DNA from: Rhodopirellula sp. P2 | GTDB taxonomy: Bacteria > Planctomycetota > Planctomycetia > Pirellulales > Pirellulaceae | NCBI RefSeq assembly: GCF_028768465.1 | Contig: NZ_CP118225.1 | Coordinates: 6,739,001-6,803,000, forward strand | DNA length: 64,000 bases | Reading direction: 5' to 3' | In this document: one piece after another, positions 42,192 to 51,929 of the stretch | How positions within the stretch are numbered: the first letter of the stretch is position 1 | Layout: each line of letters begins with the position of its first letter | The notes under the pieces: model-generated | Databases searched by the model: none | Told to the model about the DNA's origin: nothing | The model's input: the letters and a program-made list of their open reading frames with translations, nothing else | Program-made: the position numbers and the translations under genes

Positions 42192-45100
42192 CTAGACGAT
42201 CGGCAACTGGAACGGACGAGTCAGGTTCCGAGTGTGCTCTTCTTCACCATGAGCGTGATCGTCGTGACCGTGGTCGCCTTCGTCATGACCATGGTCATCG
42301 TGCCCGTGTTCTTCGTGACCATGATGAGGTGCCTCGAGTGACAGATCCTCGATCTGCTTGCGAGTCATCAAGGCGAACGGCGTGTTGCGAATGCGAGCCT
42401 TGTAGGACGTTCGTGGCTTGACGTTGAGTTGCCCCAACATGCCATAGCTGCGAATGTCTGCCTTGGCTTTTGAAACAGCCGATTCCGGATCCGCAATGTT
42501 ACCAAAGTCGATCGCGTTGGTCGGACAAGCGGCTTGGCAAGCGGTGACGATATCGCCATCGCGAACCGCGTTCCTTCCGTCCTTGCGAGCGTCAATCTTG
42601 GCGTGCTCGATGCGTTGGACGCAGTAAGTGCATTTCTCCATGACACCCCGTCCGCGAACGGTGACATCCGGGTTGAGCACCAATTGCTGAAGCTTGCGAT
42701 TGGCGGTTTCGATCGAGCCTGGGTAAGCATCGATGCCGTAACCAACTCCAACGTCTTTGTTGTAGTTGAAGTAGTTGAACCGGCGAACTTTGAATGGGCA
42801 GTTGTTACCGCAGTACCGTGTGCCGATGCAGCGGTTGTAGGTCATCGCGTTGAGACCTTCATCGGTGTGAACCGTGGCCGCAACCGGACAAACCTGCTCG
42901 CAGGGTGCCGTTTCGCAGTGCATGCAAGCAACCGGCTCTTGAACGATGTCCGCGACGTCAGAATCGCCTTGGAAGTAACGGTCAATCCGCAGCCAGTGCA
43001 TTTCACGGCTGTTGCCGACCTGTTCTTTGCCCACGATCGGCACGTTGTTTTCGCTTTGACAAGCGACCACGCAGGCGTTGCAGCCCAGGCACTTGGTCAA
43101 GTCAATCGACATGCCCCACTGAGGAATGTGTTCCTTGCTTTCTTCGATTTGGTTGATCGGCTCTTTCCAAAGCGAACCTTCTTCACCCACCGACGGGACG
43201 TGAGGCCCCTTGGCTTCGGTGAATTCAGGCAGCTTCTTGAGTAACTCAAGCGTGCCTTCACGAATCAGGCTGAAACTGCGGCTCTCAGCTTCGTCGCGTC
43301 CAAGCTCATCGATCGCCCAGTGATCCTGAGTCGTGACCAGATCGTATTCGGTGTATCGCGGACGAGCTTCGACGGGATGAGCGTACAACATCGAGTCGCT
43401 GAACCGGATCGGCGAAACGTTGACGCCAACCGGATCGACATCCATTTCGATGGATCCGCCAACGGCACCGACGCGAGTTCGGCCGTACCCAATTTGCGTG
43501 GTGATCACGCCAGGTGCACAACCGGGCATTTCGTAAACCGGCAATTCAACAGTCGTGTCGCCGCGACGAATCGCAACCATCAGACCGTGCTTGATCCCCA
43601 ACGCTTCCGCGGTGCGAGGGCTCATGACCGCGGCGTTGTCCCAGACCAATTTCGTCAGGGCTTGCGGCAATTCTTGCAACCAACCGTTGTTGGCAAAGCG
43701 ACCGTCGTAGAGACTTTCCGAAGCGGTGAAGATGACTTCGATGTCATCTTGATCGACATCCATCGTGATCTCAGGCAGTTCGGCTGGCAGCTCAACCGCG
43801 GTTTCGCCCGCGGCCACTTCTTCTGCCGACACGACAACCTCTTCCGAGAAACCATCGTGCAGCAGTTTTCGCCATTGGCGATCGCTGATCGCAGATCCAG
43901 AAACCGAATCCGCGGTGCGACGGACCAGCGTCTCTCCCTCGGTGACATCTTCGGCCAGCATCAACGCCAAGACTTCTGCAGCGGAGCGACCACCGAGAAG
44001 CGGCATGATTTGCGGCTGGCAAATGCCGTAATGACCGTCGATCCCGACGCAGTCACCCCAAGATTCAAGTGGGTGGCTCATGGGCAACGACCAACTGCAT
44101 TTTTCAGCCGTTTCGTCGTCGTAGATGCCCAAGTAGATCGAGTGCTCGACGCGTTCGAGAGCCTTTGTGAAATCCAGATCGCCCGGTGCGGTGTGGACCA
44201 CGTTGGTGTCGACAAACAGCACCGTGCTCAGGTCGCCCTTGTTGATCCGATCGAATGCGTCTTGGAGCGTGAGTTGGTTCTTCAGATCCGCACCCGCAAC
44301 AGGGCGGAAGGTTTGAATGGAACTGAGCGAACCCAGTTTTGCATTCATGTCGATGCCAGCGACGATCGCATCCGCACCGAGCGTTTCGCCAACGACGACC
44401 ACACCCTTGTCACCAGCGGCGGCCAAGTCAGCAGCAGCGGCGTTCAAGAATCGATCCAATCGAGCGGCCGCATCCAGTTCGCTGTACGCGGCACCTTCGC
44501 CGGGCAAGTTTTCCAAACCGAACTCTTCGCCGAGTGTTTCACCCGCTTTGATTTTTTCAACGCGGCGACCAAGTTCGGCCAAGACGGCCTTCATCTGGCT
44601 GGGGCGAATCGCGATGCGAACGTCGGCCGCGGCACCTGTGGACGTGTACCCGCCTTCGGCGACGTACAGACGACTCATCTGGCCTTTCGTCTCTGCTTGC
44701 ATCGGATCGCGTTTTGCCGCGAACGTGCGTGAGTTGGCTTGGCTGCCCGTGTCGCTGCCCAGGAAATCAGACTGGAACGAAACGATGACTTCCGCTTCGG
44801 TGAAGTCAAATTTCTGAGTGGCTGGTTTGCCGAAGACCCGCTGGGTGCCTTCGTTCATCAAGCCGCCATCGATCGGGTTGTAAACGCAGACGGACGCGGC
44901 GGGCAGTTTCTTCTGCAGTTCGCCGATCATTCGCAACGTGGTGGGCGACGTCGTCGGCGACATCATCACAGCAACCGATTCGCCATCTCCAACCGATCGC
45001 AGCAACGCCTGGCCATAATTGGCGAAGGCGTCCCAGTCGGACTCAATGCGTCGTTTTTCGCTGTCGTCGAAACGGATCGGAACACCGGCTTCACCGCGAG

Positions 45101-45575
45101 CCCGGTCAGGATCGTAAAGCCCCAGCACGCAAGCCTGGGCGTGCGTGCCCGCTCCCCCACCCGCTGGGTGAGTCGTGTTGGGCTCGGCTTTGATCGGACG
45201 ACCATCGACGCAGGTGATCAGCAAATGCTGGACTTCACCGGCGAGTTCAAAGTTGGTTGCCGCTTGGTAGGTTTCACCGGGCACACGATCGGCGGGTCGC
45301 AGCACGAACGGTGCGATCAGTTCCTCGGGGTAACGACACCCCGCGGCACCCGCCATGGCCAGCGACGCACCCATGATTTGCATCCATCGACGACGCGAAA
45401 CGCCTTCGGGGAATTCCGATGCTGCGACCGGAAATTCACGATGCAAAAATTCGCTGACGAACGCGTCGTCTTGACGAAATTCCGACAAGCTACGCCAGTA
45501 CTGCGGTTTGCCTGCAGCGGACGAAGAGGAGGTTTCGGAAGAATCGAAACCGGCGTCTTGGGTCGAAGTGGTCAT
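42192..45575 (-). CDS. actB: Alternative complex III subunit ActB (molybdopterin-family and iron-sulfur)
   Basis: A 1,127-residue periplasmic subunit. The N-terminus has a Tat-type motif ([20 protein letters not shown]). Residues about 90-750 resemble the molybdopterin oxidoreductase fold, although in known ActB no cofactor is bound. The last 300 residues are a ferredoxin-like domain with cysteine sets [40 protein letters not shown] and [11 protein letters not shown] plus CQAACP, enough for four clusters. The C-terminal 45 residues are packed with His, Asp and Glu. The start at 45575 gives the Tat leader; an ATG at 45737 reaches into the ActA gene. Confidence 0.94.
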   Translation of the reverse strand: MTTSTQDAGFDSSETSSSSAAGKPQYWRSLSEFRQDDAFVSEFLHREFPVAASEFPEGVSRRRWMQIMGASLAMAGAAGCRYPEELIAPFVLRPADRVPGETYQAATNFELAGEVQHLLITCVDGRPIKAEPNTTHPAGGGAGTHAQACVLGLYDPDRARGEAGVPIRFDDSEKRRIESDWDAFANYGQALLRSVGDGESVAVMMSPTTSPTTLRMIGELQKKLPAASVCVYNPIDGGLMNEGTQRVFGKPATQKFDFTEAEVIVSFQSDFLGSDTGSQANSRTFAAKRDPMQAETKGQMSRLYVAEGGYTSTGAAADVRIAIRPSQMKAVLAELGRRVEKIKAGETLGEEFGLENLPGEGAAYSELDAAARLDRFLNAAAADLAAAGDKGVVVVGETLGADAIVAGIDMNAKLGSLSSIQTFRPVAGADLKNQLTLQDAFDRINKGDLSTVLFVDTNVVHTAPGDLDFTKALERVEHSIYLGIYDDETAEKCSWSLPMSHPLESWGDCVGIDGHYGICQPQIMPLLGGRSAAEVLALMLAEDVTEGETLVRRTADSVSGSAISDRQWRKLLHDGFSEEVVVSAEEVAAGETAVELPAELPEITMDVDQDDIEVIFTASESLYDGRFANNGWLQELPQALTKLVWDNAAVMSPRTAEALGIKHGLMVAIRRGDTTVELPVYEMPGCAPGVITTQIGYGRTRVGAVGGSIEMDVDPVGVNVSPIRFSDSMLYAHPVEARPRYTEYDLVTTQDHWAIDELGRDEAESRSFSLIREGTLELLKKLPEFTEAKGPHVPSVGEEGSLWKEPINQIEESKEHIPQWGMSIDLTKCLGCNACVVACQSENNVPIVGKEQVGNSREMHWLRIDRYFQGDSDVADIVQEPVACMHCETAPCEQVCPVAATVHTDEGLNAMTYNRCIGTRYCGNNCPFKVRRFNYFNYNKDVGVGYGIDAYPGSIETANRKLQQLVLNPDVTVRGRGVMEKCTYCVQRIEHAKIDARKDGRNAVRDGDIVTACQAACPTNAIDFGNIADPESAVSKAKADIRSYGMLGQLNVKPRTSYKARIRNTPFALMTRKQIEDLSLEAPHHGHEEHGHDDHGHDEGDHGHDDHAHGEEEHTRNLTRPFQLPIV

Positions 45576-45645
45576 GGAGTGAAATCTTCTCAGTTCAGTT
45601 TGCGGTGAGTCAGCCGAATACAGCGGGCCGGTTGGTCTTGATGGA

Positions 45646-46350
45646 CTATCGGTGACAAACCGCACAATGGACTTGTGGATTGATGTTGTGTTCTTCTCGG
45701 TGGGCCTTCGCGAATTCTTCTTGGCTGGCGAATTCACCCCAATCGTGGTCGTCCGCTTTCCAATCCAGCTTGGTCACCAGCTCGACGGGGCGAAGGTGTT
45801 CATTTGGGTTGCGGTGACAGGTGATGCACCAGGCCATCGACAACTGCTCGTGTTGGTACACGACTTCCATTTGATCGATGCGTCCGTGGCAGGAGACGCA
45901 ACTGACGCCTGAATTCACGTGCGCGGCGTGGTTGAAGTACACGAACTCCGGCAGGTTGTGAATTCGCTTCCAAGCCACACTCCGACCCGTTTTCCAACTC
46001 TCGTGGATCGGTGCCAACTTGGCACTTTCCGTTCGAACTGCACCCAATGGTGTTTGCCCGTTCTCGGCGGCAGGTGAGTGGCAGTTCACGCAAGTCGCGG
46101 TGGGAGGCACCGCCGCGTGAGCCGCATCAAACACAGTGTTGTGGCAATACCGACAATCCATTTTCAACTGTCCCGCGTGAAGCGCGTGACTGAAGGGGAC
46201 CGGTTGCGTCGGTTGATAGCCCACGTTGAGAGTCTGAGGGTCCGTCACCAGTCCACCCATGGCAGCGGCGTACACGCCCCCGCCAACAAGGGCCAGTCCC
46301 AGAACGCCCAAGAAGGGATTGACCCAACGTGGAAACAAAAAACGTTTCAT
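45646..46350 (-). CDS. actA: Alternative complex III subunit ActA (pentahaem cytochrome c)
   Basis: A 234-residue protein with an N-terminal membrane anchor (FLGVLGLALVGGGVYAAAMGG) and five CxxCH haem motifs: CRYCH, CVNCH, CVSCH, CITCH and CAVCH. This is the haem count reported for ActA of alternative complex III. It passes electrons to the monohaem cytochrome domain. It is the first gene of the eleven-gene minus-strand run, with a 352-base spacer upstream, so the operon promoter should be there. Confidence 0.95.
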   Translation of the reverse strand: MKRFLFPRWVNPFLGVLGLALVGGGVYAAAMGGLVTDPQTLNVGYQPTQPVPFSHALHAGQLKMDCRYCHNTVFDAAHAAVPPTATCVNCHSPAAENGQTPLGAVRTESAKLAPIHESWKTGRSVAWKRIHNLPEFVYFNHAAHVNSGVSCVSCHGRIDQMEVVYQHEQLSMAWCITCHRNPNEHLRPVELVTKLDWKADDHDWGEFASQEEFAKAHREEHNINPQVHCAVCHR

Positions 46351-46702
46351 GATCGATCCAAATCACTCGCCAACGGAAACCAAATCTCAACCGCAGTTTG
46401 CACCCGAGGGATCACCTCGATGTGCAACACGCCCGAGCAACGTTGACGAGACAAGAAAAAGTAATAGAGCATCCGCGCAACTCTTGCCGACGCGGGCCGG
46501 GATTATCAGTCGGAAACACCTGCGAGGGCAAGGCCAGCGAACGATCAGCGACATTGTGTCGCACAAAAAACCGAAGCTTGGCCGACAATACCGGCTCTTG
46601 ACTCGCGAGAGAGGCCCTCTACGCGTCTGCGCAGCGGAACTCGCCCCACGAAATCGGGGCCCAAAACGCGAACAACGAAAAAAACAGACGAACTTGCCGG
46701 GC
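46351..46702. other. Spacer upstream of the respiratory operon
   Basis: These 352 bases lie between the end of pyrF and the start of ActA, both on the minus strand, and should contain the promoter of the operon. The part near 46440-46480 (GAGACAAGAAAAAGTAATAG) is A-rich and the most promoter-like. No regulatory palindrome or riboswitch was recognised. Confidence 0.4.
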
Positions 46703-47611
46703 TCAGCCCTTGAGCTGCTCGTTCATCTGCACGGTCGCGGCCCGCACCGCGTCCTGCCAATTGCTCTCATCCGCAGCGACCGAAAACTCTGCTCGCTGGT
46801 GCGCAAAGATGATGTGCCGGGAACTGTTCACCACCGCTCCAGTCCCATTGGCATCCAGTGCCGCCCGCACATCGTCGGCCGATCCACCCTGGGCCCCAAA
46901 ACCGGGCACCAACAGGATGCTGTGCGGCATCGCCTTCCTCAGCTCGACCAATTGCTCGGGGTAAGTTGCCCCCACCACCGCGCCCACGGGCCCGTACCCG
47001 TCCGCGTCCAGCCGCGATTGATTCAGCTCCGTGACCAACTCAGCCACCGACTGATAGATGGTTTTGCCGTCCACGCTGAGATCCTGGAGGTACCCGCCAC
47101 CGGGATTGGACGTCTTCACCAGCACAAAAATCCCTGCCGCTCGGCGATCGCAAACCTCGACAAACGGCTCCAGGCTGTCGCGTCCCAAATAGGGACTGAC
47201 GGTCAAGGAATCACTGCCCCAAGGCGAACGATTCGGCTCGGAACTGCCCAGGTAAGCGTCCGCGTAAGCCGTCGCGGTGCTGCCGATGTCATTCCGTTTG
47301 CCATCCGTGATGACGATCAACCCCGCTCGATTGGCGTGCGAGATGACTTCGCCGAGCGAAACCATGCCGGCCGGGCCAAGTTGCTCGAAGAATGCCGCCT
47401 GAGGCTTCACGCACGGTACCAAGTCCGCCACCACATCGATGATTTCACAGCAAAACTGCGTGTAAGCGGCCGCAGCCAGATCCATTCGATCCCCCGTCAC
47501 GAGGTCCCGAAGCGGCTTGGGCAACTGTGCCAATCGCGGGTCCAACCCCACGCAAGTCACTGATCCGGTCCGCAAAATTGCCGCATTGAGCCGCGTGGCA
47601 AAGGTCATCAA
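46703..47611 (-). CDS. pyrF: Orotidine 5'-phosphate decarboxylase (type 2)
   Basis: A 302-residue enzyme that converts OMP to UMP, the last step of pyrimidine synthesis, in the cytosol. The length and the order of motifs fit the longer type 2 subfamily: TCVGLDPRLAQLP near residue 20, CVKPQAAFFEQLG near 67, and VITDGKRNDIGSTA near 100 with the catalytic Lys-Asp pair. VLVPGFGAQGG near 240 binds phosphate. Two neighbouring ATGs give a start at 47611 or 47608. It is a single gene between the respiratory operon and an unrelated membrane protein. Confidence 0.95.
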   Translation of the reverse strand: MMTFATRLNAAILRTGSVTCVGLDPRLAQLPKPLRDLVTGDRMDLAAAAYTQFCCEIIDVVADLVPCVKPQAAFFEQLGPAGMVSLGEVISHANRAGLIVITDGKRNDIGSTATAYADAYLGSSEPNRSPWGSDSLTVSPYLGRDSLEPFVEVCDRRAAGIFVLVKTSNPGGGYLQDLSVDGKTIYQSVAELVTELNQSRLDADGYGPVGAVVGATYPEQLVELRKAMPHSILLVPGFGAQGGSADDVRAALDANGTGAVVNSSRHIIFAHQRAEFSVAADESNWQDAVRAATVQMNEQLKG

Positions 47612-47717
47612 TCACACCCCGTTGAAGTCTGGTTCGAAACAGACGGAATGCTATCGGATCGCAGCCAAATTGTCGGCCCAGCCTCCTGTACTTTTCATCC
47701 GTGGCGAACAAACTCGC

Positions 47718-48308
47718 TCACGCCGCGGCCAAACCAGACTGCTCGGTCGTTCGCTGCAGCAACCGCCCGTCGTCCAACCATTCGCTCACGAAGACCTGCC
47801 CCTGCAGAGCCTCCAATTCGATTCGCACTGGCACCGACTCCGGCAACGCATCCCCCGCAGCACACTCTCGTTCACGAAAACCGCCCGAGACATCGCCCTC
47901 CCATTCGGTCGCTAGCGTGAGCTTCATCCCCGCCGTGGTCAGAGGGTCGATATTCTGCGGGAACAAATCCGCCTCCGGGTCGGCGGAAGCAACGTCCATC
48001 GCGTGCCAACGGCCATCGGTGAATTTCATCCAAACCTTGATTCCCAGCAGCGCGTTGGGCAACGAACTGTTGTTCACCACCGCCAGGTTCAACCAATACT
48101 TCAGCACGATCTGATTGTCGCCTGGCGCGACCCGCCGGTAGGTCGCGGTGTCCTCCATCGCCATCAGCATCGTGCCACGCAACCCCGTGACGGTGCAGGC
48201 AGCCAACTTGGCTCGCTCACGATTGGCTCGCACCAACCAGAAATAAAACGTTGACACGACAGCAAAAAACGACGCTGAGAGCGACAACCCCTCTCGCGCG
48301 AACTCCAT
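47718..48308 (-). CDS. Hypothetical single-helix membrane protein
   Basis: A 196-residue protein. The N-terminal MEFAREGLSLSASFFAVVSTFYFWLV contains one helix with a short leader, then a soluble domain with strands (YWLNLAVVNNSSLPNALLGIKVWMKF) and an Asp/Glu-rich middle. An ATG at 48434 would add 42 residues with a second hydrophobic segment; the shorter form is preferred because the helix leader looks natural from that Met. No family is recognised. It lies 107 bases upstream of pyrF on the same strand. Confidence 0.6.
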   Translation of the reverse strand: MEFAREGLSLSASFFAVVSTFYFWLVRANRERAKLAACTVTGLRGTMLMAMEDTATYRRVAPGDNQIVLKYWLNLAVVNNSSLPNALLGIKVWMKFTDGRWHAMDVASADPEADLFPQNIDPLTTAGMKLTLATEWEGDVSGGFRERECAAGDALPESVPVRIELEALQGQVFVSEWLDDGRLLQRTTEQSGLAAA

Positions 48309-48471
48309 CTCTGACCAAGCCACTTGCGTTCTCCTGCGTTTCGAAACCCAACCCATCCGGTCTAACCCAGCAGCACCGAGGGCCGAAAGAGCGAAACCAG
48401 CCCCAGCCAAGAAACTCACGGCAATCCGCCCCACCCCAACAAAGCGTCAGATGGAACGTAAGGAGTGAGAA

Positions 48472-48490
48472 AGGGCCTCAGTGAGGCCCT
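48472..48490. repeat. Hairpin beside the second repeat array
   Basis: AGGGCCTCA-G-TGAGGCCCT is a nearly perfect palindrome (9-bp arms around one base). It has no T-run and lies between a minus-strand gene start and the hairpin-rich array that follows. It may belong to the same repeat family or be the terminator remains of an older gene. Confidence 0.4.
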
Positions 48491-48540
48491 GCTTCTAGCT
48501 CGTGCTCTCCGATGGGCTTCCAAGCCCGCGGAATAAACAT

Positions 48541-49190
48541 GAACCCGAACCGCGAGCGAGGAACTGCACCTGTCGCCGCTCCGCGGCTTCAGCGCAAGGG
48601 TTTTGCGGCCGAGACCTCGGGTTGAAACCCGAGGCTGACGACTGCCACCGCTCCGCGGTTGGGTGAGCCGGATGCATTCGCGGCAACCACCTCGGAGCGA
48701 CGGCAGGGAATCCACAAGGTAGCTGGCACCTTACGGAACGAACATGAACCCGAATCGCGAGCGAGGAACCGCACCTGTCGCCGCTCCGCGGCTTCAGGGC
48801 GAGGATTTGCGGCCGAGACCTCGGGTTGAAACCCGAGGCTGACGACTGCCACCGCTCCGCGGTTGGGTGAGCCGGATGCATTCGCGGCAACAGCCGCGGA
48901 GCGACCGCAGGGAATCCACAAGGTGGCTGGCACCTTACGGAACAATCATGAACCCGAAACGCGAGCGAGGAACCACACCTGTCGCCGCTCCGCGGCTTCA
49001 GGGCGAGGGTTTGCGGCCGAGACCTCGGGTTGAAACCCGAGGCTGACGGCTGCCACCGCTCCGCGGTTGGGTGAGCCGGATGCATTCGCGGCAACAGCCG
49101 CGGAGCGACCGCAGGGGAGAACATTGGGTTTCAACCCAAGGTTGGGACTGCACTCACGCGCACAACATTCAGGAACCGTGACCCCCGAAA
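48541..49190. repeat. Second hairpin-rich tandem array, three units of about 205 bp
   Basis: Units start at GAACCCGAA near 48541, 48746 and 48950 (periods 205 and 204). Each contains CGCTCCGCGG, the perfect hairpin CCTCGGGTT-GA-AACCCGAGG, ACCGC-TCC-GCGGT and CGCGGAGCGAC-type arms. The end carries TTGGGTTTCAACCCAA. The modules are the same as in the array at 1034-2131, but the order and the linking sequence differ. It fills the spacer between the membrane protein and leuD. The minus-strand frames open through it have no protein features. Confidence 0.88.
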
Positions 49191-49191
49191 C

Positions 49192-49782
49192 TTAGCCACG
49201 AGCCTCTTCAAACGCGGTGATTTTGTCTTCGTGCTTCAGCGTGAGGGCGATGTCGTCGAGACCATGCAACATATTGTGCCGGCGACTTTCATCGACTTCG
49301 AACGAACGCTCAAAGCCTTGGCCGTCCGTGACGACTTGGTTTTCCAAATCGACGGTCAACTGATAAGGGTTTCCCTTCTCGGCTCGCTGAAACAATTCTT
49401 CCACGTCTTCTTCTGACAACGCGATCGGCAAAACGCCGTTCTTGAAGCAGTTGTTGAAGAAAATGTCGGCGAACGAAGGAGCGATCACGGCACGAAAGCC
49501 GTAATCGTCGAGCGCCCAAACCGCGTGCTCGCGACTGCTGCCGCTGCCGAAGTTCTGACGCGTGAGCAAGATCGACGCCCCTTTGACATTGATGCGGTTC
49601 AGCTCAAAGTCAGGGTTCTCGGTCTCGCCGTCTTCCAAGAAACGCCAGTCAAAGAACAAGAACTGGCCGAAACCGGTTCGCTCAATGCGTTTCAGGAATT
49701 GCTTGGGGATGATTTGATCGGTGTCGACGTTGGCACGATCCAGCGTTGCCACAACGCCTTGATGTACGGTGAAGTTTTGCAT
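49192..49782 (-). CDS. leuD: 3-isopropylmalate dehydratase small subunit
   Basis: A 196-residue subunit that pairs with LeuC to turn 2-isopropylmalate into 3-isopropylmalate in leucine synthesis. [19 protein letters not shown] near residue 16, the swivel-domain loop [19 protein letters not shown] near 75, and [11 protein letters not shown] near 110 are the family signatures. Length is normal. It follows leuC by 173 bases, a spacer with the hairpin GGGGGC-TC-GCCCCC at 49859-49872, so the pair may be co-transcribed with some attenuation. Confidence 0.96.
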   Translation of the reverse strand: MQNFTVHQGVVATLDRANVDTDQIIPKQFLKRIERTGFGQFLFFDWRFLEDGETENPDFELNRINVKGASILLTRQNFGSGSSREHAVWALDDYGFRAVIAPSFADIFFNNCFKNGVLPIALSEEDVEELFQRAEKGNPYQLTVDLENQVVTDGQGFERSFEVDESRRHNMLHGLDDIALTLKHEDKITAFEEARG

Positions 49783-49955
49783 GATGGAAGCCTGCAGCTT
49801 CAGCCATTCGCTCTTCGCGTCTGGCTGTTAGCTTTTGAGGGGTGGTTTGTTAGCCGATGGGGGCTCGCCCCCGCTGTCGGCGTGAAGACAGAAAACAAAG
49901 CAGCTAGCGGCAATGGCTCGCCGCTCGCAGCCGAGCAGAATTGCCGTCAGGCAAC

Positions 49956-51413
49956 TCAGCGATAATCCCAGTCGCGAATGTCGACGAAGTGACCCTTGAT
50001 CGCGGCAGCAGCGGCCATCGCGGGGCTGACCAAGTGCGTTCGGCCGCCCTTGCCTTGGCGTCCTTCGAAGTTGCGATTGCTGGTGCTGGCACAACGCTCG
50101 CCCGGAGCCAACTTGTCCGGGTTCATCGCCAAACACATGCTGCAACCGGCTTCTCGCCAATCGAAACCAGCGTCCGTGAAGATCTTGTCCAGACCTTCTT
50201 CCTCGGCTTGCAACTTCACCTTGCCACTGCCGGGGACGATCATCGCGCTGACTTTGTCGCTGCAATGATGGCCCTTGATCACGGCCGCAGCGGCTCGCAA
50301 ATCTTCGATTCGTGCGTTGGTGCAGGATCCGATGAAGACACGATTGATTTCGATCTCTGTGATCGGCGTGCCGGCCTTCAGATCCATGTACTGCAGTGCC
50401 GAAGCGGTCGACTTTTGCACGTTCACGTCGGTGCTGTCACCGGGCGAAGGCACCAACGAATCGATGCTGCAAACCTGACCGGGGTTGGTTCCCCAGGTCA
50501 CTTGTGGGCGAATGTCCTGGCCCTTGTACACGTTGCTTCGGTCATAGGACGCACCGGGGTCCGATGGCAATTTCTTCCATTCTTCCACCGCAGCATCGAA
50601 ATCAGCTGGGCATTCCGGACGACCACGCAAGTAATCGAACGTGGTTTGGTCAGGCGCGATCATGCCGGCGCGAGCCCCGGCTTCGATCGACATGTTGCAG
50701 ACCGTCATTCGCTCTTCCATCGTCAGGTTGCGAACCGCGTCCCCGGTGAATTCGAGCACGTAGCCTGTTCCGCCGGCGGTTCCGAGCTCACCGATCAGAT
50801 ACAGGATCATGTCCTTCGCCGTGACTCCGCGAGCCAGCTCGCCATCGACGCGAAGCTCGAACGTCTTGGGCTTGAACTGCAACAGCGTTTGCGTGGCCAG
50901 AACGTGCTCGACTTCGCTGGTCCCGATTCCAAACGCGAGCGAACCGAAGGCGCCGTGCGTGGCGGTGTGGGAGTCGCCACAGACAATCGTCATGCCGGGC
51001 TGGGTGTAGCCATTTTCGGGGCCGATCACGTGCACAATGCCTTGCCGCACATCATCGATGTCGAACAACTGAACGCCGAATTCTTTGCAGTTCTCACGCA
51101 GCGTTTGAATCTGCTTGGAACTGATCGGGTCCGCGATGGGCAGGCTGCGATCGGACGTGGGGACGTTGTGATCGGGAGTCGCGATGGTCCGCTCGGGACG
51201 ACGAACGGGGCGGTTGTTGATCCGCAACCCTTCGAACGCCTGGGGGCTGGTCACTTCGTGAACCAGGTGCAGATCGATGTAGATGATCGCAGGCCCGGAC
51301 TCGGGAGCGTGAACCAGATGCTGGTCCCAAATTTTGTCCAGCAACGTTTGTTTGCCGGCGGATTGAGGAGTGGCCCCCGCTTGGCTGGGGGCAGTCGAAG
51401 AAGCGTCAGACAT
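49956..51413 (-). CDS. leuC: 3-isopropylmalate dehydratase large subunit
   Basis: A 485-residue aconitase-family subunit with a 4Fe-4S cluster. The cluster cysteines are in [16 protein letters not shown] and in [13 protein letters not shown] (two Cys three apart). [20 protein letters not shown] and [20 protein letters not shown] are further hallmarks. The start is the ATG before [10 protein letters not shown]; the frame upstream adds 26 residues without family match. It stands upstream of leuD. Other leucine genes are not in the window. Confidence 0.96.
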   Translation of the reverse strand: MSDASSTAPSQAGATPQSAGKQTLLDKIWDQHLVHAPESGPAIIYIDLHLVHEVTSPQAFEGLRINNRPVRRPERTIATPDHNVPTSDRSLPIADPISSKQIQTLRENCKEFGVQLFDIDDVRQGIVHVIGPENGYTQPGMTIVCGDSHTATHGAFGSLAFGIGTSEVEHVLATQTLLQFKPKTFELRVDGELARGVTAKDMILYLIGELGTAGGTGYVLEFTGDAVRNLTMEERMTVCNMSIEAGARAGMIAPDQTTFDYLRGRPECPADFDAAVEEWKKLPSDPGASYDRSNVYKGQDIRPQVTWGTNPGQVCSIDSLVPSPGDSTDVNVQKSTASALQYMDLKAGTPITEIEINRVFIGSCTNARIEDLRAAAAVIKGHHCSDKVSAMIVPGSGKVKLQAEEEGLDKIFTDAGFDWREAGCSMCLAMNPDKLAPGERCASTSNRNFEGRQGKGGRTHLVSPAMAAAAAIKGHFVDIRDWDYR

Positions 51414-51595
51414 GGATCGTGAGACGAGCGTAGGTGGGGAAAACTGGGATTTTAATCCCGGGAACCCGACACTGTCGACACTCTGGGGCAACCTGTCAAC
51501 TCAAAGCAGTGACAGAAGTTGTGTTCGACAACGCCAGCGGCGCGGCTCCCAATCACCTCCCCAAACGGACCCGCATCACCCGATCCAAGCTGCCA

Positions 51596-51793
51596 TCAAA
51601 CCGGTTCTTCGATGAATTCGTGAACGGGTTGTTGGCCTGGAACAATCCGGGTGATGCTGACCTTGGTGCGGCGGAGTTCCTCCACCTCTTCCAACAGGTT
51701 GTTCAGCAAATCAGCGATCTCGGCTCCTGCCGTTTCGCCAATGTGGACCATGAGTGCTTTGCGTGAGTTGTAGCTCAAACCCCGATCGTTCAT
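51596..51793 (-). CDS. Small hypothetical protein, 65 residues
   Basis: The product reads as one folded helical unit: SRKALMVHIGETAGAEIADL followed by a Leu/Glu-rich amphipathic helix (NNLLEEVEELRR), then a short strand TKVSITRIVPG and an acidic end. The helix pattern, the lack of low complexity and codon use like the neighbours argue for a real gene. It stands alone in the 516-base region between leuC and glmS, on the same strand, with no recognised family. The remainder of that spacer shows nothing else. Confidence 0.55.
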   Translation of the reverse strand: MNDRGLSYNSRKALMVHIGETAGAEIADLLNNLLEEVEELRRTKVSITRIVPGQQPVHEFIEEPV

Positions 51794-51929
51794 CTCAGGA
51801 GAACTCCACTGCAGGTGTATTCGAAAAGAAATGGAAAAGGCCCCTCGGCTTGATCAACCAACCTTGGACGATCAAGTGGAAAGGTAGGACAGACCCTAAT
51901 TGACGACCAGCCTTGCCCAACCGTGAAAT

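Noticed and set aside
43320-44732. A 470-codon plus-strand frame opposite ActB
   Set aside because: Antisense shadow; ActB on the minus strand is beyond doubt.
42192-45575. A molybdenum enzyme such as a nitrate or polysulfide reductase
   Set aside because: The joined iron-sulfur domain, ActA, ActC, ActD-ActE and ActF neighbours show it is ActB of alternative complex III, which is known not to hold the molybdenum cofactor.
47615-47660. A tRNA-like GGTTCGAAAC segment
   Set aside because: Only the T-loop-like word is present; no acceptor stem, D-arm or anticodon arm can be folded around it.
48495-49134. Minus-strand frames through the second array
   Set aside because: They have the same repetitive character as the first array, with no domain or signal and several frames open together.
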